Assembly: GCA_021014325.1 (NCBI GenBank)
Contig: CM037463.1
Coordinates: 2,599,001-2,663,000, forward strand
Length of the DNA stretch: 64,000 nt
From: Plazaster borealis
Lineage: Eukaryota > Echinodermata > Asteroidea > Forcipulatida > Labidiasteridae
Reading direction: 5' to 3'
The notes under the pieces were generated by a model, which did no database searches, was not told the origin of the DNA, and saw only the letters and a program-made list of their open reading frames with translations. The stretch's first letter is position 1; each line of letters starts with the position of its first letter. Positions 10,425-21,225 of this stretch are shown here, one piece after another. Both the position numbers and the translations under genes were made by a program.

Positions 10425-10810
10425 AGGGGTTGTATACGCTTGGTAATTGGAACCCACTGTTTGTTTCAATCCAATATAGTTGTAGATATATACCATAAAA
10501 CTAACCTGTGAAAATTTCATTTCAAAAGGTGGTAGCGTTTTTGAGATATTGCCAAAATTCTGGAGCGGTTGTCCACACAGGAAGAACAATCTGCAATTGG
10601 AATACACAATCTGAGAAACGTTACTGTAGTAAACGCTTCTCAAATTCAAACTTTGGGAGATAAAAAGTTATATCTTTTTCCATAACCACACTACTTTGAC
10701 GTGAAAAGTTTCTCAAAATACTTTATACTATCCAAGCTGCTGTACTTCTTACCAAGTAAGTTTTTATTGCCATTAATTTTCACAGTCATTACCAAACGTA
10801 TAAAGACCCT
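10425..10810. mobile_element. TTAA-type MITE, family B
   Basis: It starts AGGGGTTGTATACGCTTGG and ends CCAAACGTATAAAGACCCT. The right flank is TTAA and the left TCAA (one change). The interior (CTACCACCT/AGGTGGTAGCGTTTTTGAG, GGAAGAACAATCTGCAATTGG) is shared with the copies at 55038 and 57819. Confidence 0.8.
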
Positions 10811-11229
10811 TTAAGTGGACAATTTCTCTATGAACATTGCAGTGGAGCCATATAGCTCAATCCTCAACATGAAGACATATACGGCTATAGTTGACATAAT
10901 GTTCATCTTGGGACGGAGCTTCTAGCAGTACAATACATTTCACAGTAATTGACCGACCACGATAAAGGATTCAAGTTTGATTGAGCGGCACAGCAACTAA
11001 TCAGGGGGGGGTGAGGTTATTCCACAGAATCACATGAAAAGATTGCAAAGCAGATAATTGGCTGTTAGAATAAGACATGCATAAAGAATTTTACGCTTAG
11101 CCTTGCATGAAGAAAGACAATCTGCAAATAAAGTTAAGCAACCCCCCCTTTACTCCTGGAAAACACTGTGTATGCCAGAGGGGTTGATGTTGAAGTACAT
11201 GGGGAGGATTGTTTGACGAATTACCGTTT
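10811..11229. other. Gene-free stretch, nothing recognised
   Basis: No exon-like or repeated sequence seen; one G run at about 11005-11011 and one C run at about 11141-11147. Confidence 0.3.
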
Positions 11230-12130
11230 CATTGGCTAAAGGAACAGTATTCAAATTTACCAGACGAATTGAACCCCGGGGCTTATTGGTTACCTGTTAT
11301 TCATGAGATTCTTGATTGGCTGGAGGGCAATATGCAAATGTGACTCGAGGAGAGAACCTACTACCATAATGTTAGATTTCCTTTAGACGGGAAGACGGAT
11401 GGAAGTTTTGTTTTTAATTATTTGGGGATGGCTGGGCAATATATAAAATAAGCCTTCAAGAAAAATACATTCAAATGATTTATACACTGGATAATATTTA
11501 AGTACAAATTATTACAATACAACCCTTGTCTGGAACTGAAAACATTTGTATTTGTTTTTAAAAAATTGTTTTTATTTTACTTTTACCATGTGACTTTTTA
11601 CCTGTTTTCATAATGGGTAAATGGTAAAAGGGGTTTTGTTCTTTTTAGATGAACAATTAAATAAATAGCATTGATTTTCAGTCAGTTGTTGGTGTTTTCT
11701 TCTGGCAAAATGTTATAATTCATACTAACCCTCAAGGTACATTTGCATAATTTATTCAAAAGATTTCATCTCCCTATTGGCTCGTTGCCCAAAACCCCAC
11801 ATATCAGTTTTTGTGAGAATGACATAATTTATTCATGACCTGCCATCTCCCTATTGGCCAATTGTGATTCCCTTTGCAATAGGAGGTTATAATTTATTCA
11901 TAACATTGGGATCTCCCTATTGGCAAGCTAGTAATAATGCTCAAAATAAACATGACTGTTATTAGCCGCTTCCACTCAACTGGACGTTATTATTACACAG
12001 GATTTTGTTTCTCCAGGATTGGCAATGGGCAAATTATATTTAAATGAGCCTCCAGGCATTCTTTATCCCCGCCCCTTGGGACTGGTCCATTAAAGAAAAG
12101 GTCATTATTTAATCATGAAGCGATCCCAGA
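11230..12130. promoter_or_regulatory. Cluster of inverted CCAAT boxes, octamers and a GC box
   Basis: ATTGG (inverted CCAAT, NF-Y core) occurs at 11231, 11285, 11315, 11776, 11853, 11905, 11919 and 12018. Three occur as CTCCCTATTGGC after ATAATTTATTCA, with centres 77 and 66 bp apart. Perfect POU octamers lie at 11332-11339 (ATGCAAAT) and 11741-11748 (ATTTGCAT). A GC box CCCCGCCCC is at 12067-12075. The arrangement suggests a promoter or enhancer. A candidate first exon follows at 12546. Binding is not shown by sequence alone. Confidence 0.35.
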
Positions 12131-12207
12131 AACTCGCGCGCCATACCATGCCTGAGTAACTGCCAGTTATAGCCAAACTTCATCATCGGTGACGCAATTC
12201 AGTTCGG

Positions 12208-12241
12208 GGGGTGGGGGGGGGGGTTGAGGAGGGGGGGAGAA
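12208..12241. repeat. G-rich low-complexity tract
   Basis: The tract is almost pure G (GGGGGGTGGGGGGGGGGG, then GAGGAGGGGGGG). It could form a G-quadruplex and may be an assembly weak spot. Confidence 0.7.
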
Positions 12242-12545
12242 TGGGGAGTAAACAGAAAATTTAAGGCTGGGGTTCATTAGAGGGCAAAGTAAGAGTATTT
12301 ACCTGAACTAATCGCTCAATCAGACGTGGGTTGTACTCAAATTGTGATCGAGTCACTTCTTAGTGACGGCTCTACATGAAAGACTGAGAATTGAGTGTGG
12401 CAATTCTTACTTCATGAACAAAAGAATAATGATCTCGGTCGAATTGAATTTGAAAGGGTTAAAATATTGACAATGTGCACTGTGTCGACTTTCAACGGAA
12501 CGGAAGCAAATCTGAATATATTTTTGGCAAGCTTTGCAGTGAAAG

Positions 12546-12564
12546 ATGAAATACTTTTGGACTT
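12546..12564 (+). CDS. Candidate first coding exon (signal-peptide start)
   Basis: An ATG in good context (GTGAAAGATGA, purine at -3) opens MKYFWT and meets a strong donor, GTGAGTAC, after 19 bases. The intron would be phase 1, the usual phase after signal-peptide first exons. It lies about 400 bases downstream of the CCAAT/octamer cluster with its GC box. No second exon could be linked, so the call rests on ATG context, donor strength and position only. Confidence 0.18.
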
Positions 12565-12569
12565 GTGAG

Positions 12570-13229
12570 TACATTTTTGTCATGAATTAAACGTTTTTGT
12601 CACTTGAAACAGATTTTACAAACTTGGATAATTTATCATTTTGTTGACGTCAAAAGACCCTGCTTATAAAGGCAAAATGTTTTCCATCCTCCAATGTAAA
12701 TCAATCACAGCGCCATTTCAACAAAATTTACCTTATGTAGTCAAAGAGGTGAAATTCATATTTTCAATTAACTGATGATTACAAGTATGGATTCTTCTGT
12801 TTAACCAAAGCGTACAACTCATGAGACTGATTTATACATAATCTGTCTATAGTATGAAATTGATGTTGAAATTACGCAGACCGACATGTGTATACAGCTT
12901 TCTATAATAAACAAGCACCGTGCGTGTACATGTATACCTACGATACGTGTCCGAACATAAGATTAAATCAACCTTTCACAACAACAAAAACACAGATATA
13001 ACTACGTGTTTGTGAACTGGGCCTCTCTGATGGGCGTTTTGCAATGTATTTGACTGCGGGCTATAAAACCGACCTGGCTTATTGTGCATGTATCACAGGT
13101 TAGCCCAGTAAAAAATCAAGGCGGTATTAATAACACTCTGGCTTGATGGTGGTTTTATCTTACAGTATAGATCCTTATAATGTGACATAGTGTGTGTGAG
13201 TGAAACTCCGACTCTGATGGCAGGGCAAC
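12570..13229. other. Gene-free stretch (possible intron)
   Basis: No repeat partner or exon seen between the candidate exon at 12546 and the duplicated block at 13230. Confidence 0.3.
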
Positions 13230-13705
13230 TATCGTAGGATGTCAGCAAAACAGCTTCTAATTCAGCCAATGATCACGAACGTTATCGTAGACCTCGGGTA
13301 GAACAGGGGTTTCATTTCAAGACTTATTAGGCAAAGTAAAATTGGTCATAATAAAACAAAAATATTAATAACACTCTGAATGCCAGCTCATTGATTGTAA
13401 AGTTCATACTAGTACCAAGCCTCCAGAAAGAAAAAAATTCCATTAAAAAAAACCGCATTTAATGATACCAAAAATTCATTCCATAAAATAAGCACATACT
13501 TATCATAGGATATCACAACACAGCCTCTAATTCAGCCAATGATCATGAACATTATTGTAGAACTTGGGTATAACAAAGGCATCATTTCCAGACTTTTAAC
13601 GACACAGTATAATTGGTATTTATAAAACAAAAATATCAGTTACACTCTGAATGCCAGCTCATTGATTGCAAAGTTCTAACTAGTACTAATCCCCCAGAGA
13701 ACTCT
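13230..13705. repeat. Two-copy tandem duplication, 270-bp period
   Basis: Copy 1 (about 13230-13432) and copy 2 (about 13500-13705) share CTAATTCAGCCAATGATCA, TAAAACAAAAATAT and CTCTGAATGCCAGCTCATTG. The right half of each belongs to a dispersed repeat (family E) also seen at 50940, 54357 and 61801, recognised by CAATCCTCCAGAGAAATATT. Copies differ at about one base in six. Confidence 0.7.
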
Positions 13706-13719
13706 TTCCATCTGAGAAA

Positions 13720-16329
13720 ATAGGATCAACCAGGTTGGGGGAGGAGTGAGTGAAACCTTTCAGGACCCCTCATAGGATCAACCAGGCTGGTAGAGGAGTG
13801 AGTGAAACCTTTCAGGACCCCCTTATAGGATCAACCAGGTTGAGGGAGGAGTGAGTGAAACCTTTCAGGACCCCTCATAGGATCAACCAGGTTGGTAGAG
13901 GAGTGAGTGAAACCTTTCAGGACCCCCTTATAGGATCAACCAGGTTGAGGGAGGAGTGAGTGAAACCTTTCTGCACCCCTTATAGGATCAACCAGGTTGA
14001 GGGAGGAGTGAGTGAAACCTTTCAGGACCCCTCATAGGATCAACCAGGTTGAGGGAGGAGTGAGTGAAACCTTTCAGGACCCCCTTATAGGATCAACCAG
14101 GTTGAGGGAGGAGTGAGTGAAACCTTTCAGGACCCCTCATAGGATCAACCAGGTTGAGGTAGGAGTGAGTGAAACCTTTCTGCACCCCTTATAGGATCAA
14201 CCAGGTTGAGGGAGGAGTGAGTGAAACCTTTCAGGACCCCTCATAGGATCAACCAGGTTGAGGGAGGAGTGAGTGAAACCTTTCAGGACCCCTCATAGGA
14301 TCAACAAGGTTGGTAGAGGAGTGAGTGAAACCTTTCAGGACCCCCTTATAGGATCAACCAGGTTGAGGGAGGAGTGAGTGAAACCTTTCAGGACCCCTCA
14401 TAGGATCAACCAGGTTGGGGGAGGAGTGAGTGAAACCTTTCAGGACCCCTCATAGGATCAACCAGGTTGGTAGAGGAGTGAGTGAAACCTTTCAGGACCC
14501 CCTTATAGGATCAACCAGGTTGAGGGAGGAGTGAGTGAAACCTTTCTGCACCCCTCATAGGATCAACCAGGTTGGTAGAGGAGTGAGTGAAACCTTTCAG
14601 GACCCCTCATAGGATCAACCAGGTTGAGGGAGGAGTGAGTGAAACCTTTCAGAACCCCTCACAGGATCAACAAGGTTGGTAGAGGAGTGAGTGAAACCTT
14701 TCAGAACCCCTCATAGGATCAACCAGGTTGAGGGAGGAGTGAGTGAAACCTTTCAGAACCCCTCATAGGATCAACCAGGTTGAGGGAGGAGTGAGTGAAA
14801 CCTTTCAGGACCCCTCATAGGATCAACCAGGTTGGTAGAGGAGTGAGTGAAACCTTTCAGGACCCCTCATAGGATCAACCAGGTTGAGGGAGGAGTGAGT
14901 GAAACCTTTCTGCACCCCTTATAGGATCAACCAGGTTGAGGGAGGAGTGAGTGAAACCTTTCAGGACCCCTCATAGGATCAACCAGGTTGAGGGAGGAGT
15001 GAGTGAAACCTTTCTGCACCCCTCATAGGATCAACCAGGTTGGTAGAGGAGTGAGTGAAACCTTTCAGGACCCCTCATAGGATCAACCAGGTTGGTAGAG
15101 GAGTGAGTGAAACCTTTCAGGACCCCTCATAGGATCAACCAGGTTGAGGGAGGAGTGAGTGAAACCTTTCAGGACCCCTCATAGGATCAACCAGGTTGGT
15201 AGAGGAGTGAGTGAAACCTTTCAGGACCCCTCATAGGATCAACCAGGTTGAGGGAGGAGTGAGTGAAACCTTTCTGCACCCCTTATAGGATCAACCAGGT
15301 TGAGGTAGGAGTGAGTGAAACCTTTCAGAACCCCTTATAGGATCAACCAGGTTGAGGGAGGAGTGAGTGAAACCTTTCTGCACCCCTCATAGGATCAACC
15401 AGGTTGAGGGAGGAGTGAGTGAAACCTTTCAGGACCCCCTTATAGGATCAACCATGTTGAGGGAGGAGTGAGTGAAACCTTTCTGCACCCCTCATAGGAT
15501 CAACCAGGTTGAGGGAGGAGTGAGTGAAACCTTTTAGAACCCCTCATAGGATCATCCAGGTTGAGGGAGGAGTGAGTGAAAGCTTTCAGGACCCCCTTAT
15601 AGGATCAACCAGGTTGGGGGAGAAGTGAGTCAAACCTTTCAGGACCCCTCATAGGATCAACCAGGTTGGTAGAGGAGTGAGTGAAACCTTTCAGAACCCC
15701 TCATAGGATCAACCAGGTTGAGGAAGGAGTGAGTGAAACCTTTCAGGACCCCTCATAGGATCAACCAGGATAGGGGAGGAGTGAGTGAAACCTTTCAGAA
15801 CCCCTCATAGGATCAACCAGGTTGAGGAAGGAGTGAGTGAAACCTTTCAGGACCCCTCATAGGATCAACCAGGTTGAGGGAGGAGTGAGTGAAACCTTTC
15901 AGGACCCTACATAGGATCAACCAGGTTGAAGGTGGATTGAGTGAAACCTTTCAGGACCCCCTCATAGGATCAACCAGGTTGGGGGAGGAGTGAGTGAAAC
16001 CTTTCAGTACCCCTCACAGGATCAACCAGGCTGGGGGAGGAGTGAGTGAAACCTTCCAGGACCCCTCATAGGATCAACCAGGTTGAGGGAGCAGTGAGTG
16101 AAACCTTTCAGGGACCCTCACAGGATCAACCAGGCTGGGGGAGGAGTGAGTGAAACCTTTCAGTACCCCTCATAGGATCAACCAGGTTGAGGGAGGAGTG
16201 AATGAAACCTTCCAGGACTCCTCATAGGATCAACCAGGTTGGGGGAGGAGTGAGTGAAACCTTTCAGGACCCTCATAGGATCAACCAGGTTGGTAGAGGA
16301 GTGAGTGAAACCTTTCGGGACCCCTCATA
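13720..16329. repeat. Minisatellite, 52-53-bp unit, about 50 copies
   Basis: The unit contains ATAGGATCAACCAGGTTGAG, GGAGGAGTGAGTGAAACC and TTTCAGGACCCCTC. Variants at fixed sites alternate along the array: GAGGGAGG, GGTAGAGG or GGGGGAGG in the middle, and CAGGACCCC, CTGCACCCC or CAGAACCCC near the end. The array begins right after CTTTCCATCTGAGAAAA of a family E repeat. The right edge is more diverged. No frame is kept open across units. Confidence 0.95.
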
Positions 16330-17239
16330 TTCATCCATACAACAGTTGACATTTAAAGATTCTTTCTTCATTCAGAAAACCCCATTAGTGCAATTTATAA
16401 TAGGCACACAATTTCAAACATCATTGCACAATAGTAAAGCAATTCTCATCAATTTCTTATGAATGCAATCTGCTTTCTCTACACATCACTGCATACACTC
16501 ACATACAACCCATTTATAGATCTGCATTTATTCACATGCTAGTCAGAGCAGAAAAGGTTAGGGAATACTCATGCCATGGCACGGTACATCAGACCCCCCT
16601 CCCCCTCCTCCAACACCCCTCCCCCTTCAACCTCTGTTGATGGTGGAAATAAAGCTTTTGGATGGAATGAAGTTGTGAAGAAATCTTCCGTCGGCCATGT
16701 TCAGTGCATTCCTCTTCTGATCCAAAGCACTTTGAAAATAATATGCCCAATTACCACATTGTGGCATTTTTAGGGTTCAAAGTTTCTGTGTAAATGGCAA
16801 ATGTGATGACCTAGATTGACAATATTTTGACAGGATGGTATGTGTTAATTAATAACCTCTGGACTGTATTGAATGTACGCTTCAAAAAAACATTTAAGTA
16901 TCATACATTAAAGTGTAGGGGTGGGGCATTTTCACATTCCCAGATAATACATGCTTCTTTAATAGTGCTTTGATTTATTATATCTGACGGGTGTCTCACA
17001 GCGCTGATTACAATCATAAAAGGTGATGGGCTCGGGCAAAATCTGCTGCCAACAACACTGGGCAAACCCCTTCTCTAATCAACTGGGTTCTTTTTACCAT
17101 GTGCTTATTTTATTACACAAAACACAGGACCAACGGCTTAACATCCCAACCAAAGGACAAATTTAGTCCAGGAAAACCAGCAGATAACCGGCGTTAATTC
17201 ACCTTGTTTGAAATTGTTATCCGACTACCTGTCCTGGAT
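16330..17239. other. Gene-free stretch after the minisatellite
   Basis: A pyrimidine-rich acceptor-like site (AGATTCTTTCTTCATTCAG) at about 16358-16376 precedes a frame open to 16462 but has no good donor. A C-rich block lies at 16592-16630. Nothing else was recognised. Confidence 0.3.
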
Positions 17240-17575
17240 TAATTTTGACAAGACCCCTTAAAAGTGTTTTACTGACGGACACATGTGCCATGACCAGACC
17301 CAAACCCACACTCAGACAACACCAGGGGCCAATTTCATAGAGCTGCTTAAGCAGAAAATATTGCTTAATAATTTTCTGCAAAGCAGAAATGAGCAGGATA
17401 CCAGTCACAAATTGTACTTGTGACATAGTAGTTTGGCTGGTAACCCTCTCTGGTAAGCGTAATTTTGTTATGCTTAGCTACTTTTTGTGCTTAAGCAGCT
17501 CTATGAAATTGGGCCCAGAATATAGGACAGGGGTCCGGTGCACTAGATCGCTAGGCCACCACACCCACCACAGTT
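17240..17575 (-). mobile_element. tRNA-derived SINE (family 1) split by a MITE
   Basis: On the minus strand the head reads GGTGTGGTGGCCTAGCGATC and GTGCACCGGAC. After the insertion it resumes as GAGTGTGGGTTTGGGTCTGG and CATGGCACATGTGTCC. These are the landmarks of the SINEs at 48822, 51731 and 55845. A GGGCCC-family MITE (17325-17518) interrupts it between head and B-box region. Confidence 0.6.
17325..17518. mobile_element. GGGCCC-family MITE (family D)
   Basis: It starts GGGGCCAATTTCATAGAGCT, ends CAGCTCTATGAAATTGGGCCC, and has long, imperfect inverted arms (CTGCTTAAGCA on both sides). The core reads ACCAGTCACAAATTGTAC and GGCTGGTAACCC. It is nested inside a tRNA-derived SINE. Confidence 0.85.
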
Positions 17576-17622
17576 TGTACAGGTTATAATGGCACCCGAT
17601 ACCTATGCAAAGTTTCAGCAAG
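17574..17622 (+). CDS. Weak candidate exon
   Basis: An acceptor-like ACCCACCACAG is followed by 49 bases that read FVQVIMAPDTYAKFQQ in one frame and end at AAG|GTAAGT, an ideal donor. The pyrimidine tract is poor and overlaps the SINE head, and the intron would begin seven bases before a perfect palindrome. I do not recognise the peptide. It may be a decoy. Confidence 0.15.
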
Positions 17623-17629
17623 GTAAGTG

Positions 17630-17753
17630 CTGGGCCCAATTTCATGGCTCTGCTTACCGCGGAATTCTGCGCTTACGCATCATAGATTGTGTGCTACAAG
17701 GGCTCTGTAAGCGCAGAATTCCGCGGTAAGCAGAGCCATGAAATTGGGCCCAG
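17630..17753. mobile_element. Perfect palindromic GGGCCC-family element
   Basis: Arms 17630-17676 and 17707-17753 are exact reverse complements over 47 bp, separated by a 30-base loop. The arms begin CTGGGCCCAATTTCATGGCT and include CCGCGGAATTC. The outer part matches family D, but the inner arm sequence differs. Perfect identity implies a recent insertion or arm-to-arm conversion. RNA from it would fold into a 47-bp hairpin. Confidence 0.9.
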
Positions 17754-19149
17754 TACTGATCATCAGCTGTGTCAATTTACACTCCAGTGCGTCTGAACTG
17801 TTTCCTTCTACCTGGGAGACTTTAACAATATCAAAGAGATGAGGATACACAAAATGTAAAAAAAAAAATCAATTTTTTCCCTCCTCGTTTTCCAGAGAGC
17901 TGCGTGACCGGTCATCTTCCCGGTATTGCAGATTAAGGTGATCACGCATGCATAGCTGGGGTCAATGTTTGCGTGCTTGGGTGTCGCGCGTCAATTTTCT
18001 TAGTCTGTATTTTCAAAATGAAATTTGTGCTTTAGGATGCATGATATGTGAAGCAGAAGTCACCTTGGTAAATCTATACAAATCTTTAAATAATTTATTT
18101 TAAAGTGTAGTAATAAGTTTCAAATTTAATTTTTGTTGGATACAGTTGATACTTTTCGCATACATGAAATGGACGGTATGGTAGCCAAGACATGCAAAAC
18201 AAAATACATGTTCATATAAAATTTGGAATCAGTAATTAACAATATTATTCCAAACTCAGAAAATAAAGTAAAAGTTGAAAGTTTGAGAAATTTCCCTCGT
18301 CCATTTTATTTTCTATTATGCTATTTCATCTTTGCTCACTCCAAGTATCATACACAATTTGTACAACTAAGTTTGTGAACTATACATGATTGATTATTCA
18401 ATTGTTGGAGACATTATAATAACCTATTTTTATTCATGAGGATCTTTATTCTTCTTGTATTTCAAAAAGACAAAGTGTGTATACAGTGTGTCTTAACAAA
18501 ATTTGAGAAATCGTTTGGTCTCAACGCAAATAACTTGTAGCCCAACACCCAAAGTTTGTGCACATGGCCCCGAATCAAGGATACAACCCTTTGTTTACAC
18601 ACGCTCACTTTAATTCATAAACTGCTCTAAGCAAACATTAGGGAGATACGGAGCAACCTTCCACAAAGGGCTCGGTTACAGCGCAGCGGCACTGACACAC
18701 CGATTAGATTCTATGTACTCAACCCGTTTACAAGATTTGGAACTGGTCTTCTGAGTTTTGGGTTGACGGGGGACGACTGAAAAGGCTAAACCTGTGTCAG
18801 TGCAAATGAGGCATTGTGTTCAAAATGAGGTTAATCATTGTATGTGGGTTGATAAGGCCAAAGAGTACGCTAAGTGATTTGAACTGTTGTATAAGAGGGA
18901 AGAAGGAGGGGGTAGGTTGGGGAAGGTTAGTGCTTCACAAGATGATGACAACAATTATGGACAGCTGGGATGGGAAGAGCGTGTCCCAAGATCTCCGCAC
19001 ACCTAGTGAAAAAAGGACGAGAGAATATGCTTGCTTTTTTTTATTGGTATTTACATATTTATTTTTTCGATTTATTGTTCTTTTTTAAGACCAGTTGGAG
19101 AGGAGAGCCTCTAGACAGGAACTTTGTTTCTTTTAGGCAATCTTTCGGT
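17754..19149. other. Gene-free stretch, nothing recognised
   Basis: No repeat partner in this window. The 90- and 75-residue frames at 18816-19197 show no motif and end in T-rich sequence leading to a LINE tail. Confidence 0.3.
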
Positions 19150-19285
19150 TTCACTTTCCTTCCTGTGTATTTCAATTGCTCTTGGTGTATCTTTTAAAGT
19201 TTTTACCAATGTGCATTATTGTACTTTTTATCTGCCCAATAAATGAAATAAATATAAATATAAATATAAAATAAATAAATGTGCT
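19150..19285 (+). mobile_element. Probable LINE 3' tail with AATAAA and TAAATA repeats
   Basis: GTGCATTATTGTACTTTTTA and CTGCCCAATAAATGAAATAA are followed by (ATAAAT)n. A 3' end with AATAAA running into a short simple repeat is typical of CR1/L2-type LINEs. No coding part is attached. Confidence 0.4.
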
Positions 19286-19526
19286 TCATATTCACATTCA
19301 AATTTGGTGTTAAGTTTAATATATATACACCGTACAATACTAGAATTATCATTTCAAGCAGGTGATGCAGATTTTTATTGTGAGCTCCGTTTTCGTGAAA
19401 TGCCATTGTCATATATATGTTACATTGCACCCGTCTCATTAAGATGAGAGCTTTATGTAGGAGTACAAATAAAAACCAAGGCCAAACAAGAATTTGTATA
19501 AACTAACGAGACAACAATTCCTCTTC

Positions 19527-19721
19527 TGGGACCAATTTCATTAGAGCTGCTTAAGCAGAAAATATTGCTTAACAGATTTATGCTAAGCAAAAATAAACAG
19601 AATACCAGTCACAGATTATGTATGTGAGATGGGATTTAGGCTGGTAACCCTATTCTGCTAAGCAGTAATGTTTTGTGCTTAGCTACTTTTTGTGCTTAAG
19701 CAGCTCTATTAAATTGGGCCA
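19527..19721. mobile_element. GGGCCC-family MITE (family D)
   Basis: Ends are TGGGACCAATTTCATTAGAG and CTCTATTAAATTGGGCC. The interior keeps CTGCTTAAGCAGAAAATATT, ACCAGTCACAG and GCTGGTAACCCTATTCTGC. Length is about 195 bp, and the arms pair imperfectly. Confidence 0.85.
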
Positions 19722-20197
19722 AGGTTAGAGATATTGGAATGCAGATCTACATGAACCAGTTGCCGTGGCCACTGTATCAGCAGCTCCAAAACTACAGGGT
19801 AACATTTTAGGGGGAGCACAAGGGGGTGCACTGTTTTCTTTTAGGGATTCACTTCTGGCCGATCAAATTAAAACTGCAGTTTCCTTTCACATTTCTCTTA
19901 AACAAGACCCTTTTTCGGCGCTCTTGTTTGTGCCATTTACTAACTTTTATATAAGATAATCTGACGTGAGTGTACACATTAATTGTATGCGTGTAAATGG
20001 AAAAATATTTTTAAAAACATTGAAATTATTACATTAAGGCTGATACAGTTGAACACTTAACTCTAGTAATTTTTAATCTGAAAAGTCCAGATTTCAAATG
20101 GGGGGGGGGGCACCTGAGGGGGAAGTGTCAAGTGTCTATACTTTAACTCTTATCACAAATGTTTCCCGAGATCAGAATTATTGACTAACCATTGACT
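19722..20197. other. Gene-free stretch
   Basis: Contains a G run at 20101-20110. No exon or repeat partner was recognised. Confidence 0.3.
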
Positions 20198-20246
20198 ATG
20201 GGTGCAGTGGATGTAGCTGATCCTAAGAAAGCCACAACAATAGATG
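20198..20246 (+). CDS. Weak candidate exon
   Basis: An open frame starts at ATG 20198 (or at an acceptor GGTGCAG just inside it). It reads VDVADPKKATTID and meets a donor-like G|GTAATA at 20246-20252. It is short and unrecognised, and no partner exon with matching phase was found. The plus-strand exon at 21162 starts in a different phase. Confidence 0.12.
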
Positions 20247-20249
20247 GTA

Positions 20250-20789
20250 ATAAGTCCAACAATTAACCCGTTAATGTTTTCTAAACTTACTAGACAATGA
20301 TTTCAAAGCGAGTTACAAAATTGTCCATTTATTAAAATATAGTTCCTGACTAGCTAAACATTCAATCAATGGGAAAATCCCATAAACTAGACAAAATATT
20401 TACCACAATCTAGATGATAATCATCTGTAATACAAAGTGTAGAAGACCATTTTTCTAATCAGGCAAAAAATTCCCCATTAACTAGACAATATTTCCCACT
20501 AAGTAAATAACAATTCCCTGCATACTAAACAACAATTCCCTAACTTGGCACACACACAAAATGAATAAAAAAATCCCCACTTACCAGTTAATAATTCCCC
20601 ACATAATATGAAATTCCCAGTAACCAGACGTAAATTCGTCACAAGCCAGAGGAACATTTCTTTGAAAAGTGAAACATTTCATCCCAGAAAATGTACACCA
20701 CATACAAATCAATAGAGCTTTGAAAGTAATCGAACATGACTACCATAAATTGAGCAGAAAACTGAGACAAGGACACCAAGGTTGGGGAG
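20250..20789. other. AT-rich stretch with TTCCC-type short repeats
   Basis: ACAATTCCC, AATTCCCCA and ACTAGACAATATT recur loosely from about 20400 to 20640, spaced 30-50 bases. This looks like a very decayed tandem repeat. No gene seen. Confidence 0.3.
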
Positions 20790-20999
20790 CAATTGCAGGA
20801 TTACAACTTTTTGACTCCACAAAATGGCTGACCGTGTTAGTTCCCAAAGTAAAAGGAAAACCACGCAATTTCGAGACATTTTTGTGTGGATCATTGTATT
20901 CTACTTTTATAACGTCTTTCTAGCCATATGCATTTTATAACAAACGGTTACAAACGCATTTTTTTGACCAACTCGTCCGATCCAAGGCAACGTGTCCCT
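20790..20999 (-). mobile_element. TTAA-type MITE, AGGGACACGTTGCC family, truncated
   Basis: On the minus strand it starts AGGGACACGTTGCCTTGGAT directly next to TTAA (21000-21003). It continues GTTTGTTATAAAATGCATAT and GAATACAATGATCCACACAA. I recall this as a common dispersed invertebrate element. The opposite terminus is not identifiable, so the left edge is approximate. Confidence 0.5.
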
Positions 21000-21161
21000 T
21001 TAATGTTATGTGAAAGGAACAGGTTGGTTTGACAATCTTGAAACTTAAAGAATCAGTGGAGAAGAAAGGATCGAGGAGTTTTGGATGTATTCTCCTCTAT
21101 ACGTTGACATTAAGACAAGCAAAACTAACTACTACAGTGACTTCTTTTGCCCTCCATTCAG

Positions 21162-21225
21162 GCAGAATTGTCTTGAAGACGATGACCAGAAGGCCAGGTA
21201 TCAGGCACTGAGAAATCGTTTGCAG
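21162..21225 (+). CDS. Probable internal exon, coiled-coil-like
   Basis: A branch-point-like ACTAAC (21124-21129) and a pyrimidine tract (CTTCTTTTGCCCTCCATTCAG) lead into a 64-base open segment that ends CAG|GTATAA. After one base completing a split codon it reads QNCLEDDDQKARY then QALRNRLQ. This charged, heptad-like peptide has the feel of a coiled coil. The 5' intron would be phase 2 and the 3' intron phase 0. I do not recognise the protein. No neighbouring exon with matching phase was identified, so introns would be large. Confidence 0.45.

Noticed and set aside
16202..16462. 86-codon plus-strand frame (ETFQDPHRINQVG repeats)
   Set aside because: Most of it is translated minisatellite; the remainder has no donor.
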